Below the pieces are notes generated by a model that did not search any database, had not been told where the DNA came from, and worked only from the letters and a program-made list of their open reading frames with translations. Position numbers and translations under genes: made by a program. A stretch of DNA of 64,000 nucleotides, taken from Sulfolobus acidocaldarius SUSAZ. Its GTDB lineage: Archaea; Thermoproteota; Thermoprotei_A; Sulfolobales; Sulfolobaceae. How positions within the stretch are numbered: the first letter of the stretch is position 1; every line of letters starts with the position of its first letter. This document shows, one piece after another, positions 41,843 through 51,458 of the stretch. Location of the stretch: the NCBI GenBank assembly GCA_000508305.1, contig CP006977.1, positions 1,954,621 to 2,018,620 on the forward strand. The letters are read 5' to 3'.

Positions 41843-42325
41843 ATGATACGACGTTATAGATATGATAAACGAAGGATCAGAGCACTTTCCGGAGCAATAG
41901 TAGCTTTAATTTTGGTGATAGCAGGAGTCATAATAGCTACCGCAGTAGTCCTATTTGCGTTTGGTCTGATCCCAGCCATATCCAATCAAGGCAGTGCACA
42001 GGTAGTTGGAACTGGTGCTATTGAATACGCAGGTTCAGGTCAATATAATATAATTATAACAGTGAGAAATACAGCATCTAATTTTAACGTGACAGTAAGT
42101 AGCATTAACATCGCTGGTATTAGCTTCACAATAAACAAGATCAATAACATAACTTATAATCCTAATAATCCTATGGAACAAGTAGGACCAGGAAAAATAG
42201 AGACATTGACCATAACAGCAACTCCAACATCATCAATAGTCTTCTCATCTGGTCAAACATATACTGCAACTGTCTACTTTTCTAATGGTCTAGGTGCACC
42301 AACTACTCTAATATATCAAGGCTGA
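41843..42325 (+). CDS. aapB: Type IV pilin, AapB-like
   Basis: About 160 residues. The class III signal peptide is RIRALSGAIVALILVIAGVIIATAVVLFAFGLIPAI: a basic N-terminus, cleavage by PibD near ALSG/A, then the hydrophobic alpha1 helix. The C-terminal part is a Thr/Asn-rich beta domain ending ATVYFSNGLGAPTTLIYQG, the same ending as the second pilin. I prefer the ATG at 41843; a TTG at 41825 gives six extra residues. Upstream is TTTATAAGT at 41805-41813. Its TGA stop is supplied by the palindromic element that begins here. The order of the locus matches the S. acidocaldarius aap genes; the symbol is by that match. Confidence 0.87.
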   Translation: MIRRYRYDKRRIRALSGAIVALILVIAGVIIATAVVLFAFGLIPAISNQGSAQVVGTGAIEYAGSGQYNIIITVRNTASNFNVTVSSINIAGISFTINKINNITYNPNNPMEQVGPGKIETLTITATPTSSIVFSSGQTYTATVYFSNGLGAPTTLIYQG

Positions 42326-42370
42326 CTTCCTCCCCGCCCTAAAAGGCGAGGCTTTCGTCATTTTGTAAAA
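42323..42370 (-). repeat. Palindromic IS200/IS605-type end element, copy C
   Basis: On the minus strand: TTTTTAC, AAAATGACGAAAGCCTCGCC, TTTTAGGGCGGGGAGGAAGT, CAG. TTAC precedes the left end. Its right end meets the pilin gene: the TGA stop of the pilin is the first three bases of this element read on the plus strand. Confidence 0.8.
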
Positions 42371-42464
42371 ACATTATATTTCATAATTTATTTCTAGTTC
42401 TATTTTCCTCTCTTTTGCATGCTTTATTAAAAAACTCTTTATAAAAATTCAATGTAGTTTTCAA

Positions 42465-42555
42465 TGCGGCCGCCGGGATTCGAACCCGGGATTGCTGGCT
42501 TTCCTCTCTGACTAATGGAAGGCCAGCGTCCTAATCCAGACTAGACGACGGCCGC
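42465..42555 (-). tRNA. tRNA-Gly (TCC) with intron
   Basis: Acceptor stem GCGGCCG pairs with CGGCCGC. D arm GTCTAGTCTGGATTAGGAC. The anticodon arm CTGGC/GCCAG encloses C-T-TCC-A, a roughly 15-nt intron at the archaeal 37/38 site (TTAGTCAGAGAGGAA), then A. T arm CCGGG-TTCGAAT-CCCGG. Anticodon TCC. No CCA is encoded. Confidence 0.9.
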
Positions 42556-42608
42556 GAGATAATTAATTGACTTGTAGGCTTAAAAAACTTTTTCCATAAA
42601 ACCTTCTT

Positions 42609-44192
42609 TCATCCGTTTACTAATAACTCGTCGAAGAGACTCTGAATTAGTTTGGGCTCAACCACGCTCTTTAGAGCTATCTTTAAATATTTTACGAATT
42701 CATCACTTCCAGCTATCTCCCTGTTCTCATATGAAGCGTTCTTGCCAATCAGTTTAACTAGATTGTCTATCTTTTCTTCATCCAATGTCTTTTCGCTCAT
42801 CTCATAAACTTTACTTACAATAGTCTTGAGGAACATGGGATCTAATGACTTTATCCATGTTTCATATTCCTTCAAAGATTGCCTGAAATTCTCTATAAAC
42901 TTCTTCCTTATTATAGGGCTAACTAGTTTAACAAAGTAGTCTGGATTCCCTGTCTTTAATGCAGAAAGATTGCTAGCTATTTCTTTGGCTGAATTAAAAG
43001 ACGCAGTATTTATTGAGTTCAGAACCTCATCCACTAATATCTTATCAAGATTTCCTATGTTTACTTCAATGACTTTTCTAGTATAGACAGAGAGAACTCC
43101 TAATTTATATGTTATAAAGGGACAGACTGATTTAGCCTCTCCTTCTTTCTGGGTGGTTCTGTGGGTTATTTGGTAATCAACATCAACTCCTATTTTCTTA
43201 GCCCAAGTACATCCATAAACCTTGTCCCTAACATAAGGCTTTATAACATCATATCCGAAGAAACCTCTTTTACCTCCAAATCTTGTGTAAACGTAAAAAC
43301 CTTCTGGGCATAGGAAGTAAATTCCCTCAGCACTATTATTTTCAAGCAATTTTTCAATATATGTTACATCATTGCGTGCACCACTCAGGTCACCGGCTAT
43401 GTACTTATTGAATCCACAACAGACATTGTCAATAATTTTCACTCTGGGGGAGACGTCAGTAAGATTATCACCATATTTATACAGATATTCTAGAAAACCT
43501 AAGATGCCTATCTCATCGTAATTAGCCATACAGCCGACAAATAACAAATAAAGTGGATATGCGTTGTATTTCTCCTCTAACAATTTCTCGTATTCCTTAA
43601 CTTTGTCAGAAACAGGAGTTATTTTGGGCATATCTTCAAAATCTGTGACATAAGCAGGTATTCTAATGTTGGACGGAACTCTCCTCCTTCTCAATTTATA
43701 TATTGAAGCAGAAAGATAATCCTTCAATTCAGATAACTTAGGTCCCTTATAGTCTAAGTTGAACGTAACCCTTCTATTTTTAACTGTAATGTATAGTTTC
43801 GCATACTCTCTTCCATCTATTATCATTAAATATATAAGAGTCCTGTTCTTGTACAAAACATCTCCTATCATAGCAAAGTATCTTGTAGATAAACTGAAGG
43901 AACCAAATCTGCTTTTAGCCTGCTCAAATAAGTTCTTGGGATCGGCAAGGAATGCGATAATGCTATTGTCACTATCTCCTTCCATTTGGATTGTTTTCTT
44001 GAATCTGAGGAGGCTATTTAGAGTCAATATAATACCAGCAACTAATAAACCTATACCAGCCCCTAACATTGTTGGCGCAATTAGGAAAAATCCTGGTCTT
44101 GAGCGGAAAGCTACGAAAAATACTATTAGGATAATACCTATTATGATAAATAAGTAGTAGTAATAGTTCCTTAATCTGATGAGAGCTGACAT
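42609..44192 (-). CDS. aapX: AapX-like membrane-anchored cysteine-rich oxidoreductase
   Basis: 527 residues. Two membrane helices near the N-terminus (YLFIIIGIILIVFFVAF, APTMLGAGIGLLVAGIILTL), then a soluble part with cysteine motifs VGCMANY ... NVCCGFNKY ... YFLCPEGFY, resembling the CCG domain of HdrB and iron-sulfur oxidoreductases, and a long helical C-terminus. In the S. acidocaldarius Aap locus a gene of this type (AapX) lies with the assembly ATPase and platform protein, and it is reported necessary for pili. The exact chemistry is unknown. It is downstream of aapE (85 nt) and may be co-transcribed. Confidence 0.78.
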   Translation of the reverse strand: MSALIRLRNYYYYLFIIIGIILIVFFVAFRSRPGFFLIAPTMLGAGIGLLVAGIILTLNSLLRFKKTIQMEGDSDNSIIAFLADPKNLFEQAKSRFGSFSLSTRYFAMIGDVLYKNRTLIYLMIIDGREYAKLYITVKNRRVTFNLDYKGPKLSELKDYLSASIYKLRRRRVPSNIRIPAYVTDFEDMPKITPVSDKVKEYEKLLEEKYNAYPLYLLFVGCMANYDEIGILGFLEYLYKYGDNLTDVSPRVKIIDNVCCGFNKYIAGDLSGARNDVTYIEKLLENNSAEGIYFLCPEGFYVYTRFGGKRGFFGYDVIKPYVRDKVYGCTWAKKIGVDVDYQITHRTTQKEGEAKSVCPFITYKLGVLSVYTRKVIEVNIGNLDKILVDEVLNSINTASFNSAKEIASNLSALKTGNPDYFVKLVSPIIRKKFIENFRQSLKEYETWIKSLDPMFLKTIVSKVYEMSEKTLDEEKIDNLVKLIGKNASYENREIAGSDEFVKYLKIALKSVVEPKLIQSLFDELLVNG

Positions 44193-44277
44193 AATCCTCC
44201 CTTAAATTTAATTGGAATATATGAGAAGCAAAAATAAAAATATTTGCATCCTAACTAATGTTAAAAATAAGATAAGG

Positions 44278-45960
44278 TTATACTTTAGCAACACTTATTC
44301 TTTGAACTTCCTTGATTGCTTCATCAGGTTTTATGGAGTATAATACTATGTACTTCTTAACGAAAACATAAGCATCTGGTCTATCTAATATCTGCTTTAT
44401 ACCAGATAACATTTTAAGGTAATTCGCCCTTCTCTTTATCTCATCTCCTACAATATCTAAGTTCAGTCCAATCTCCTCAATTCTGCTCTTCAATACCTCA
44501 CTCTTACTCAAATCGAATGTATGTGAATCAGTATTTGGATCCCAGTTACCAACTTTCTTTAACCTGTTATATGAAACCACTTCATCAACTTCTACAACCC
44601 TTCGCTTGAATGAAAGACCAAATGGTATTCTCCTTACAGTTAAAACAACATTCATCATAGGAATCCAATCCCTAGGTATATTCAGGGGCTCATTCATCAA
44701 CCTCTTTATTGCAGACTCTGGATCATATGCGTGAAAAGTAGTAGCTCCACCGTGTCCAGTACTTAATGCTTGGAACAATACATATGACTCTTCTCCTCTA
44801 ATCTCACCAACAGTTATTATATCAGGTCTATATCTCAGAGATAACTTAAGTAAGTCCATTAGGGTAATCTCCTTTCCTAGGGCACCGAATACTGGTCTAG
44901 TGTAAAGCTGAACCCAATTATCCCTAGCCAACTTCAGCTCTGGTATATCTTCTATACTAACTATTTTCATGGTATCCTTAACCAAGTTCAGTAGTGCGTT
45001 TAGCACAGTGGTCTTTCCTGCTCCAGTGGTACCTATGACCATAAACGACATCTTCAGATCTATGGCATACCATAAGTAAGCAACTAAATCTGCTGAAATA
45101 ACGCCTTGATTTATTAAGTGTAATACAGTCACTGGGCTCTCTGAGAATCTCCTTATTACGAAAGAAGTACCTTTTGCGCTTACCTCTCGTCCGTATGTAG
45201 CTGCTATTCTATCTCCTGCAGGTAACATACCATCTGAGATCGGACTGGCAATAGATATTGATCTCCCTGATAACGATATATATCTCATAGTTATCTGGTT
45301 AAGAAACTCCTCTCCATCAACCTCATCATTCAATACACTCATTCTTTTCTGAAATATTATATTAGTTGGAATATATTCATAGTCCCTATGGTAGACATAT
45401 ATGGGGGCATTTAGTCCATTCACAGATATATCCTCAACTTTATAGTCAGCTAAAAGTGGTGTGAACACATTATAACCTAACAAGTTTCGTATAATGTGAT
45501 ACAGAGCTACCCTAGCTTCAGGTTTTAAGACTGTGTAATCACCACGAGAGCCCTCTATTACATAATCTCTATATATATTCGAAAAGTCCCTAATACTGGC
45601 TCCTATATCAAAATGCTTTCCTACAAACTGCCTCTCGAGATATTTTATAAGTAATTTGTAGATTACAAACGACTTCTCGTCTAGTGGAGGTTCAATGAGA
45701 ACGTACTTGTGAACTCCCCTATCATTATCAAAGTAAATAAAGACGTGAGGATTAGGAATTTTCATTTCTATGCCTGAATTATTCAGCTGATCAACTAGAT
45801 ACTTGGAAATTTGAGATAGTACATCGACCTCATATTCAGACGAGATATTAAGTACTTCTTCTGGAATCCCAGTGAAAGGGTAGAGAGTAACTGGTATCTT
45901 GTATTGAGATATCTCTTCCAGATCCTTATTAGACTTTCGAGTAAATTTACTAAGTGCCAT
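44278..45960 (-). CDS. aapE: Pilus assembly ATPase (GspE/PilB superfamily), AapE-like
   Basis: 560 residues. The ATPase core has VIGTTGAGKTTVLNALL (Walker A, about 320), the Asp-box EDIPELKL, HGGATTFHAYDPE and Walker B DIITVGEIRGEESYVL. The N-terminal half is the archaeal assembly-ATPase domain with DYKVEDISVNGLNAPIYVYHRDYEYI. It hydrolyses ATP on the cytoplasmic face to drive pilin assembly by the platform protein AapF. Its promoter has a TATA-like CTTATATAATTT (45980-45990) at leaderless distance from the ATG at 45960. Confidence 0.92.
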   Translation of the reverse strand: MALSKFTRKSNKDLEEISQYKIPVTLYPFTGIPEEVLNISSEYEVDVLSQISKYLVDQLNNSGIEMKIPNPHVFIYFDNDRGVHKYVLIEPPLDEKSFVIYKLLIKYLERQFVGKHFDIGASIRDFSNIYRDYVIEGSRGDYTVLKPEARVALYHIIRNLLGYNVFTPLLADYKVEDISVNGLNAPIYVYHRDYEYIPTNIIFQKRMSVLNDEVDGEEFLNQITMRYISLSGRSISIASPISDGMLPAGDRIAATYGREVSAKGTSFVIRRFSESPVTVLHLINQGVISADLVAYLWYAIDLKMSFMVIGTTGAGKTTVLNALLNLVKDTMKIVSIEDIPELKLARDNWVQLYTRPVFGALGKEITLMDLLKLSLRYRPDIITVGEIRGEESYVLFQALSTGHGGATTFHAYDPESAIKRLMNEPLNIPRDWIPMMNVVLTVRRIPFGLSFKRRVVEVDEVVSYNRLKKVGNWDPNTDSHTFDLSKSEVLKSRIEEIGLNLDIVGDEIKRRANYLKMLSGIKQILDRPDAYVFVKKYIVLYSIKPDEAIKEVQRISVAKV

Positions 45961-46128
45961 AGTATATATATATAAAACTCCAAATTATATAAGCTTTTCA
46001 CCTTCTATAAGTTATCTTCAAATCAAATAACAAGCTTTTTGAGGAAGAAAAAATACAATAATTAAAAAGGTTTCCTGAACCTCTATTTTCTCATAAGAAC
46101 TAATAAAAAACCTAACTTTCTGAATGAT

Positions 46129-47961
46129 TTAGAAACTTATGTTAGAGTGGAAGTTTGGTACTATTGAAATTCGCAGCTCTACAAACACGAAAATTACAAG
46201 CGTAACTACTATCATGAGTATTATAGCATGTATAAACCCTGCGGCGGCTTTACCATAACCGATCTTACCAATTAATAAACCTGCCAGAAATGCGTTTAGT
46301 ATACCTGATATTGCAGTAATGAATATGATTTGTGGAATTGAAACTAAACCAGTAGCTATTGGTCCATAAACAGCTATTCCAGAATTCAACATACTTAAAA
46401 TACCACTAGCTAAGAGGAACGTAGCAATCAGAGATATCAAGACACCTGCATAGGGAGTAGCAATAAGTGGTTTTACCTTCCCTTGATATTCTCTTCTAAC
46501 TACTAGCTGACTATTTATTTGATCAGCTAGAGCTCTAACGTTGTCAGGTGTCATACTGCCAATCTCAATCATATCTGAAAGAGTGTAAAGAGCTATTTTA
46601 CTTGCGAATTCATTAATCGAATCAGCCCCTCTTTTCAGAGCTATCGTTAGAGGATAGCCTAACTTCAAATATCCATCAACCTTTCTTAAAACTTCCCTGA
46701 ACTTACCCATTTCCTGAGCGTCTTTCAGTCTAGTAACTACAGTCTCGAAAGTAAGACCTGCCAATAGACCTTCAGATATTGCACTCAGAAACTTTACAGC
46801 ATACTCCTCAAATCCACTCTTCTCTCTCATCTCCTTCTGATAGAAAAATGCAGGAGGTACTAAAGCTACTAATAAACCTATTAAGAGAGCAATTGATACA
46901 GGAAAGACGTTCTGCAGACCTCCTGAAAGAGTTATGAAATATATTATCTGATGTTCAAATATCATGATCAGGAAAGCTATAATCAAACCTATTGGTAGTG
47001 AGATGTAAAATATTTTATATGCACTAGATTGACTTTCAGGGAATTTAAGCTGTAAGGAGTCTGCCATATAGACAAAGAGTAAGTTAACCATTGGCACAAC
47101 TAATACCACCACAGGACCAAGAACAGTCAACAAGGAACTCGAGTTACCAACGAAGGGTAATATAGCACCCATTATTAAAACGAGGTATAACATTATATAG
47201 CCAGAAGAAAGCCAAACTACATAAGATTCTGCTACACCCTGAAGCTTATCTGAGGCTAAAGCTGCGGCTAATGAAAACTGCTTAGATAGGTCCTTTAACT
47301 TAGCTTCCATAGTCTCTATCACAGGAGCACCAGTCCTTATTGCCGTAACATAAGCTAGCATAAAGTCATTGAATAGCTTGCCTGGATTTATATCCATAGC
47401 CTTTAATAAAGCCTGCTCAATACTTTCACTTAAGTATTGAACTCTTCTATTAACGTATACTACAATATCTTGGACAAACGAAAATGCCTTAGTTCCCTCT
47501 AATTTTCTAAACAAGATCACTGGAGATAAACCAGACTTAAGAAATATGACAAATAACGTAGCAAATGAGAATGACTCAGCGTCTACCCCATTCTTTATTT
47601 TGTCAATTTTCTGCGATATATCGAGAATAGATATGAGATAAGCTATTGGGGGAATTATAACTCCAAGGAACAACATAACTAATGAGAGAGCTAGATATGC
47701 TGGCAAAAGTGTGGCTCTGTAAAACCTGAGGAAAATTATTAGAGCGAAAGAGATAAACATAACAGCCAAGACGATACATACAAGTAAGATGAGGAACAGC
47801 CTGCTAGCAAACAGTTTCGGATCTTCTGTGTTTCTAGAAGTTAAAAGTCTTTTATCGAAATAACCAGCTAACCTTTTGACAAATGGTGTATTGTAAAATA
47901 ATAAATACACTGAAGGAATGTTAATCTTGGAGGACTTTTTATCCTTACTCATCTTACTCAT
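46129..47961 (-). CDS. aapF: Pilus assembly platform protein (GspF/TadC-like), AapF-like
   Basis: 610 residues with about nine membrane segments in two GspF-like units; the cytoplasmic parts are VESFSFATLFVIFLKSGLSPVILFRKLEGT... and EYAVKFLSAISEGLLAGLTFETVVTRLKDAQEMGKFREVLRKVDGYLKLGYPLTIAL. This is the size and pattern of archaeal double T2SF platform proteins that pair with AapE. It is first of the minus-strand group aapF-aapE-aapX and lies 257 bp from the divergent pilin gene at 48218. The C-terminus (VELRISIVPNFHSNISF) ends after a last membrane helix. Confidence 0.88.
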   Translation of the reverse strand: MSKMSKDKKSSKINIPSVYLLFYNTPFVKRLAGYFDKRLLTSRNTEDPKLFASRLFLILLVCIVLAVMFISFALIIFLRFYRATLLPAYLALSLVMLFLGVIIPPIAYLISILDISQKIDKIKNGVDAESFSFATLFVIFLKSGLSPVILFRKLEGTKAFSFVQDIVVYVNRRVQYLSESIEQALLKAMDINPGKLFNDFMLAYVTAIRTGAPVIETMEAKLKDLSKQFSLAAALASDKLQGVAESYVVWLSSGYIMLYLVLIMGAILPFVGNSSSLLTVLGPVVVLVVPMVNLLFVYMADSLQLKFPESQSSAYKIFYISLPIGLIIAFLIMIFEHQIIYFITLSGGLQNVFPVSIALLIGLLVALVPPAFFYQKEMREKSGFEEYAVKFLSAISEGLLAGLTFETVVTRLKDAQEMGKFREVLRKVDGYLKLGYPLTIALKRGADSINEFASKIALYTLSDMIEIGSMTPDNVRALADQINSQLVVRREYQGKVKPLIATPYAGVLISLIATFLLASGILSMLNSGIAVYGPIATGLVSIPQIIFITAISGILNAFLAGLLIGKIGYGKAAAGFIHAIILMIVVTLVIFVFVELRISIVPNFHSNISF

Positions 47962-48177
47962 GTATATTCACACAGTAAAAGTATATAAATTAAGTTAAGT
48001 CTAAAACTTAAATCTATGGAAAACTGCCTTTTCTTTATAGCTTTAAACAGAGAATCTTATTATTCTAGGATATCCAGAGTATACTAAATACATGATTTAA
48101 ATTCTACCAGTTATTTACTTTTTTGGTATCACTCATTCGATTTTGACTCGAAATATAGTGCTTACAAGAAAGAGGAA

Positions 48178-48191
48178 AAATTTAATATTAA
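48178..48191 (+). promoter_or_regulatory. TATA-like box of the expressed pilin
   Basis: AAATTTAATATTAA about 30 nt before the ATG at 48218. It lies inside the DNA bounded by the inverted repeats, so inversion would carry it together with the pilin N-terminal coding region. Confidence 0.5.
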
Positions 48192-48217
48192 AATCCTTAC
48201 TTTTAATATGATAATAT

Positions 48218-48739
48218 ATGAATGTAGAAGTGAAGAAGAGCAAGAAAAAGAACATGAGAGCATTATCCGGAGCAATAGTAGCTCTAATTCTAGTAATAGC
48301 AGGTGTAATAATAGCCATAGCAGTAGTATTATTCGCCTTTGGTTTAATACCAGGAATATCAAACCAGGGAAGCATACAAGTTCTGGGAAGTGGAACTATT
48401 AGTGGTACTGCAGCTCCTTACACTATTACGATTACAGTTAAGAATACTGGAACTTCAGATGTTAGTGTAACAAGCATAAACATTAACGGACAACCTTTCA
48501 CTGTAAGCAGTACTTCAGTTCCAGTTGGAACTACAACAACCACAAATACAAACGGTGCTACAATAACAAACACAATAACAACCACAGCAATTCCAGCTGG
48601 AAGTTCAGTAACCATAACAATTACAGTAACACCTGCAGGTAGCACTACACCATCTTTCTCCCAAGGTGCCTCTTACACAGCTACAATTTACTTCTCCAAT
48701 GGACAAGGAGTACCAGCTACATTAATATACCAAGGATAA
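48218..48739 (+). CDS. aapA: Type IV pilin, AapA-like (expressed copy with variable C-terminal domain)
   Basis: 173 residues. Class III signal KKNMRALSGAIVALILVIAGVIIAIAVVLFAFGLIPGI with basic leader and PibD cleavage near ALSG/A. The mature protein is a hydrophobic helix plus a Thr-rich beta domain ending ATIYFSNGQGVPATLIYQG. Residues from about 68 onward, and the DNA after the stop, are duplicated in inverted orientation at 40254-40724. The two copies differ mainly at residues 109-123, a Thr/Asn loop that is probably on the pilus surface. It is divergent from the assembly genes, and forms Aap pili with AapB (by synteny with S. acidocaldarius). Confidence 0.9.
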   Translation: MNVEVKKSKKKNMRALSGAIVALILVIAGVIIAIAVVLFAFGLIPGISNQGSIQVLGSGTISGTAAPYTITITVKNTGTSDVSVTSININGQPFTVSSTSVPVGTTTTTNTNGATITNTITTTAIPAGSSVTITITVTPAGSTTPSFSQGASYTATIYFSNGQGVPATLIYQG

Positions 48740-48893
48740 CATAAAGGTAAGATAAAAAATTTTTTAACGCAAGTTTTCTTTTTCCCCAAATCCTCTAAAT
48801 ATTCAATTATACTTACGCTAATGAGAAATTCTAATTTTAGTCCCTAGCTTACTTGGCAAAATCCAACGTGAAATATTACAAATATGAGTTGAA
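48418..48893 (+). repeat. Inverted repeat arm R (pilin C-terminal region and 3' flank)
   Basis: Matches the reverse complement of 40254-40724. Homology begins at TTACACTATTACG within codon 68 of the pilin and ends near ATATGAGTTGAAAG. Outside a 45-nt block (48542-48586, replaced by 39 nt in the other arm) I count about 14 single-base or one-base-gap differences in roughly 430 positions, about 97% identity. The arms enclose 7.7 kb containing all the aap genes, the tnpB remnant and tRNA-Gly. Confidence 0.88.
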
Positions 48894-49319
48894 AGGATTT
48901 TTAATTTTTCACTAAAATAATGCTAATATACATAACGGTTTTACTGTACTAAAAGCTTGGATAAATAACACTAATGAAACTTTCTATAAAAGTATTTTTC
49001 AACAAAAAATAAACGAAATATCATTTCCTAAGGAGGTTGAGATTTAAATAGCAGAGTAGCGTTAGCCAAAATTTTATAAATATCTGTGGTTTTTTATTAA
49101 CATTGTTTATTCAGCCACGTCATGAATTATTTTATATTAAGTAATACTCACTTAAAACGTAAATGGTAAACAATAACGAATGGAACAATACTATAATCGG
49201 AAGATTCTTAACGGTTAAACTTATCCTTAATTCGCACTTCTTGCTACTTTGAAGTTCGAACTTAATCCTACTAAAAATATATATAGTAATTAACTTGTAT
49301 TAGTATCTAGCGACCACGA
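48894..49319. other. Intergenic region without a recognised gene
   Basis: About 425 bp between the inverted-repeat arm and the glutamate synthase gene. An AT-rich stretch with an AAGGAGGTTGAG string at 49030-49041 and an AATATATATAG TATA-like box at 49274-49284 near the next start. An open stretch without start codon (48916-49047) encodes about 43 residues of no recognised family and may be a remnant. Confidence 0.45.
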
Positions 49320-51458
49320 TTGCTCGTTGTAAAGAACTATATACCAATACCAAGGCAGACCGATAGCGAGTTCTGGACAGCTGATAGAATAGATCATATT
49401 AGGAGATTGGCTCTAACAGGAAAGCCACACAAAATATTTCCCCATTATGATACACTTAGAGTATTAGATAGAATAAACTTCAAAAGGGAGAACACCTCAG
49501 TTTCTGAATCCCCTTCATCTAAAATTTCAACAAGTGTTGCCGGGATACCTGTCTCAGCACCCCTTTACCTAGGTGATATGTCTTACGGAGCTTTAAGTGG
49601 AAACCCTAATATAGCAATAGCGAAAGTTGCAGATATAACCGAAACCTTAGCTGGTACAGGTGAGGGAGGGTTACATCCTGAGGTGGGCAAGTCAAAGAGG
49701 ATTTTCATTCAATGGGCTTCTGCACGTTTTGGTGTTGACATGGATGTGTTAATGAAAGGTGCAGCTATAGTAATAAAAATAGGACAAGGAGCTAAACCAG
49801 GTATAGGAGGTCATCTACCCGGTAGTAAAGTGACAGACCCGATATCCTTAACTAGAAGGATTCCTGTTGGAATAGACGCTATATCTCCAGCTCCACACCA
49901 TGACATTTATTCTATAGAAGATCTAGGGCAAAGAATAGAGGCGCTAAAGGAAGCAACGGGTAAACCTGTATTTGTTAAAGTAGCTGCAACAAACTACATA
50001 CCTTACATTGTTTCAGGAATAGCTAGAATGGGTGCAGATGGTGTAATTATTGATGGGCATGGTGCAGGGACAGGGGCAACGCCTACAGTTATAAGAGATA
50101 ATCTGGGAATACCAATAGAGCTTGCAGTTGCAATTTCTGATAAAGTACTTAAGGCACAGGGAATGAGGGATAACTTCACTGTTATAGCAGCAGGAAGGAT
50201 TGCAAATGCTACAGATGCTGCAAAACTAATTGCACTCGGTGCAGATGTTGTGAGTGTTGGTACTGGAGCTTTGATAGCAATGGGTTGTGTTATGGTTCAT
50301 AAGTGCCATATTGGCTCTTGTCCCACTGCTCTCACCAATAAGATAGATGGGACTAGGATGTTTGAAGTGGAGTTTGGTGTTAAGGTTTTGACTAATTTTG
50401 TGAGGGGGTTCTCTCTAGAACTAGCTAACATATTGGATAACTTAGGTATATCTGATGTGAGAAATCTGAAGGGTAGGAAGGATCTCCTGATCGGTAAAGG
50501 TCTATCCAGGGAAACATTAGAAGTGTTAGGTATTGATGGGGAGGAAGAGGAGCTTCCACCTAAACTAGGAGAGTTATGGACCAAGAGAAGAAAGGCTTAT
50601 CTCCACGAATTAATAAACAAGGGAGATCCTGTAATAACAAGTATGGGGAGTACCTCACCACCTGACGTGGAAAAACCTGCTAGAATATTAGACTGGATTA
50701 GGTCTGACGGTGCACAGGTTACTAGACCTTCTATTGATCCGTACAGGGAAGACATAGATACAAGTTTCTACTTGAACCATGGTAGACTCTACTTATCACT
50801 CCCAATAATCTTTGACATTACAGAGGCTGATGAAGATACAAAAGAGGCATTAAGTTGGGCGTCATTTGCATTGAGCTCTGCAGTATTTACAACCGAAACA
50901 AACACTAAATACAGGGACGTTTCCATAAGTCTAGATGGTAAAGGGGCTTTAAACTGGAGTGACGGGTATAAGTTTGGATATTACATTAGACTACCCTCCA
51001 GTCCTGAAGCTGTAGAGAAAGTTGTTGAGCTTAAGGGTGTACCTGGGTTTATAATTGATGAAGATTTAGGCGGAGAAGACCTTGAAATAGTTATCTCAGA
51101 TGTTGATACTAAATTAAAGGAACTAGGAGTGAGAAGAAGATTTGACATCTTAGCTAAATCCTCAAAACTAAGAGATTCTGGAGACGCGTTTAAGCTAGTG
51201 GGTTTAGGTGCAGATTCAGTTATAATGAGCCATAAGATCTTAGATGTGGCAATTGGAGAGGGAAGTCGTAGCTCCCTGAAGGATAAGGCATTTAATTTAG
51301 TTGCGGGCTTCAAAAAGGAAATAGCTCTATTGGCAGGGGCAGCAGGAGTTTACAGTGTCCAATCCACTTTACTTGGAAATAGGGAGTTACTTAGAGCTGT
51401 GAATCTAAACTCGTACATCCTTAAAAGGCTCAGAATCAGAGTGGCTGGTTCCCTATGA
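49320..51458 (+). CDS. Glutamate synthase, FMN/iron-sulfur synthase domain (GltB-like)
   Basis: 712 residues, start TTG. The glutamate-synthase TIM barrel has [20 protein letters not shown], the FMN-loop [14 protein letters not shown] and [26 protein letters not shown], and the 3Fe-4S cysteines [17 protein letters not shown]. This is the stand-alone archaeal version of the central and FMN domains of GltB. It turns 2-oxoglutarate and ammonia (channelled from glutamine) plus reductant into glutamate. The next gene overlaps by 4 nt and supplies the glutaminase and GXGXG domains, so the enzyme is split in two. Confidence 0.9.
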   Translation: MLVVKNYIPIPRQTDSEFWTADRIDHIRRLALTGKPHKIFPHYDTLRVLDRINFKRENTSVSESPSSKISTSVAGIPVSAPLYLGDMSYGALSGNPNIAIAKVADITETLAGTGEGGLHPEVGKSKRIFIQWASARFGVDMDVLMKGAAIVIKIGQGAKPGIGGHLPGSKVTDPISLTRRIPVGIDAISPAPHHDIYSIEDLGQRIEALKEATGKPVFVKVAATNYIPYIVSGIARMGADGVIIDGHGAGTGATPTVIRDNLGIPIELAVAISDKVLKAQGMRDNFTVIAAGRIANATDAAKLIALGADVVSVGTGALIAMGCVMVHKCHIGSCPTALTNKIDGTRMFEVEFGVKVLTNFVRGFSLELANILDNLGISDVRNLKGRKDLLIGKGLSRETLEVLGIDGEEEELPPKLGELWTKRRKAYLHELINKGDPVITSMGSTSPPDVEKPARILDWIRSDGAQVTRPSIDPYREDIDTSFYLNHGRLYLSLPIIFDITEADEDTKEALSWASFALSSAVFTTETNTKYRDVSISLDGKGALNWSDGYKFGYYIRLPSSPEAVEKVVELKGVPGFIIDEDLGGEDLEIVISDVDTKLKELGVRRRFDILAKSSKLRDSGDAFKLVGLGADSVIMSHKILDVAIGEGSRSSLKDKAFNLVAGFKKEIALLAGAAGVYSVQSTLLGNRELLRAVNLNSYILKRLRIRVAGSL

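Noticed and set aside
42465-42555. tRNA-Glu (TTC) reading of the intron-containing tRNA
   Set aside because: With the stem CTGGC/GCCAG the anticodon loop gives TCC at 34-36 with T at 33, so tRNA-Gly; the Glu reading would place C at position 33.
48208-48402. Open frames in other frames or strand over the pilin N-terminus
   Set aside because: Overlap the pilin signal and helix coding region; low-complexity artefacts.
48916-49047. 43-codon open stretch before the glutamate synthase gene (FYKSIFQQKINEISFPKEVEI part)
   Set aside because: It has no start codon and matches no family I recognise; possibly a remnant, not supported as a gene.
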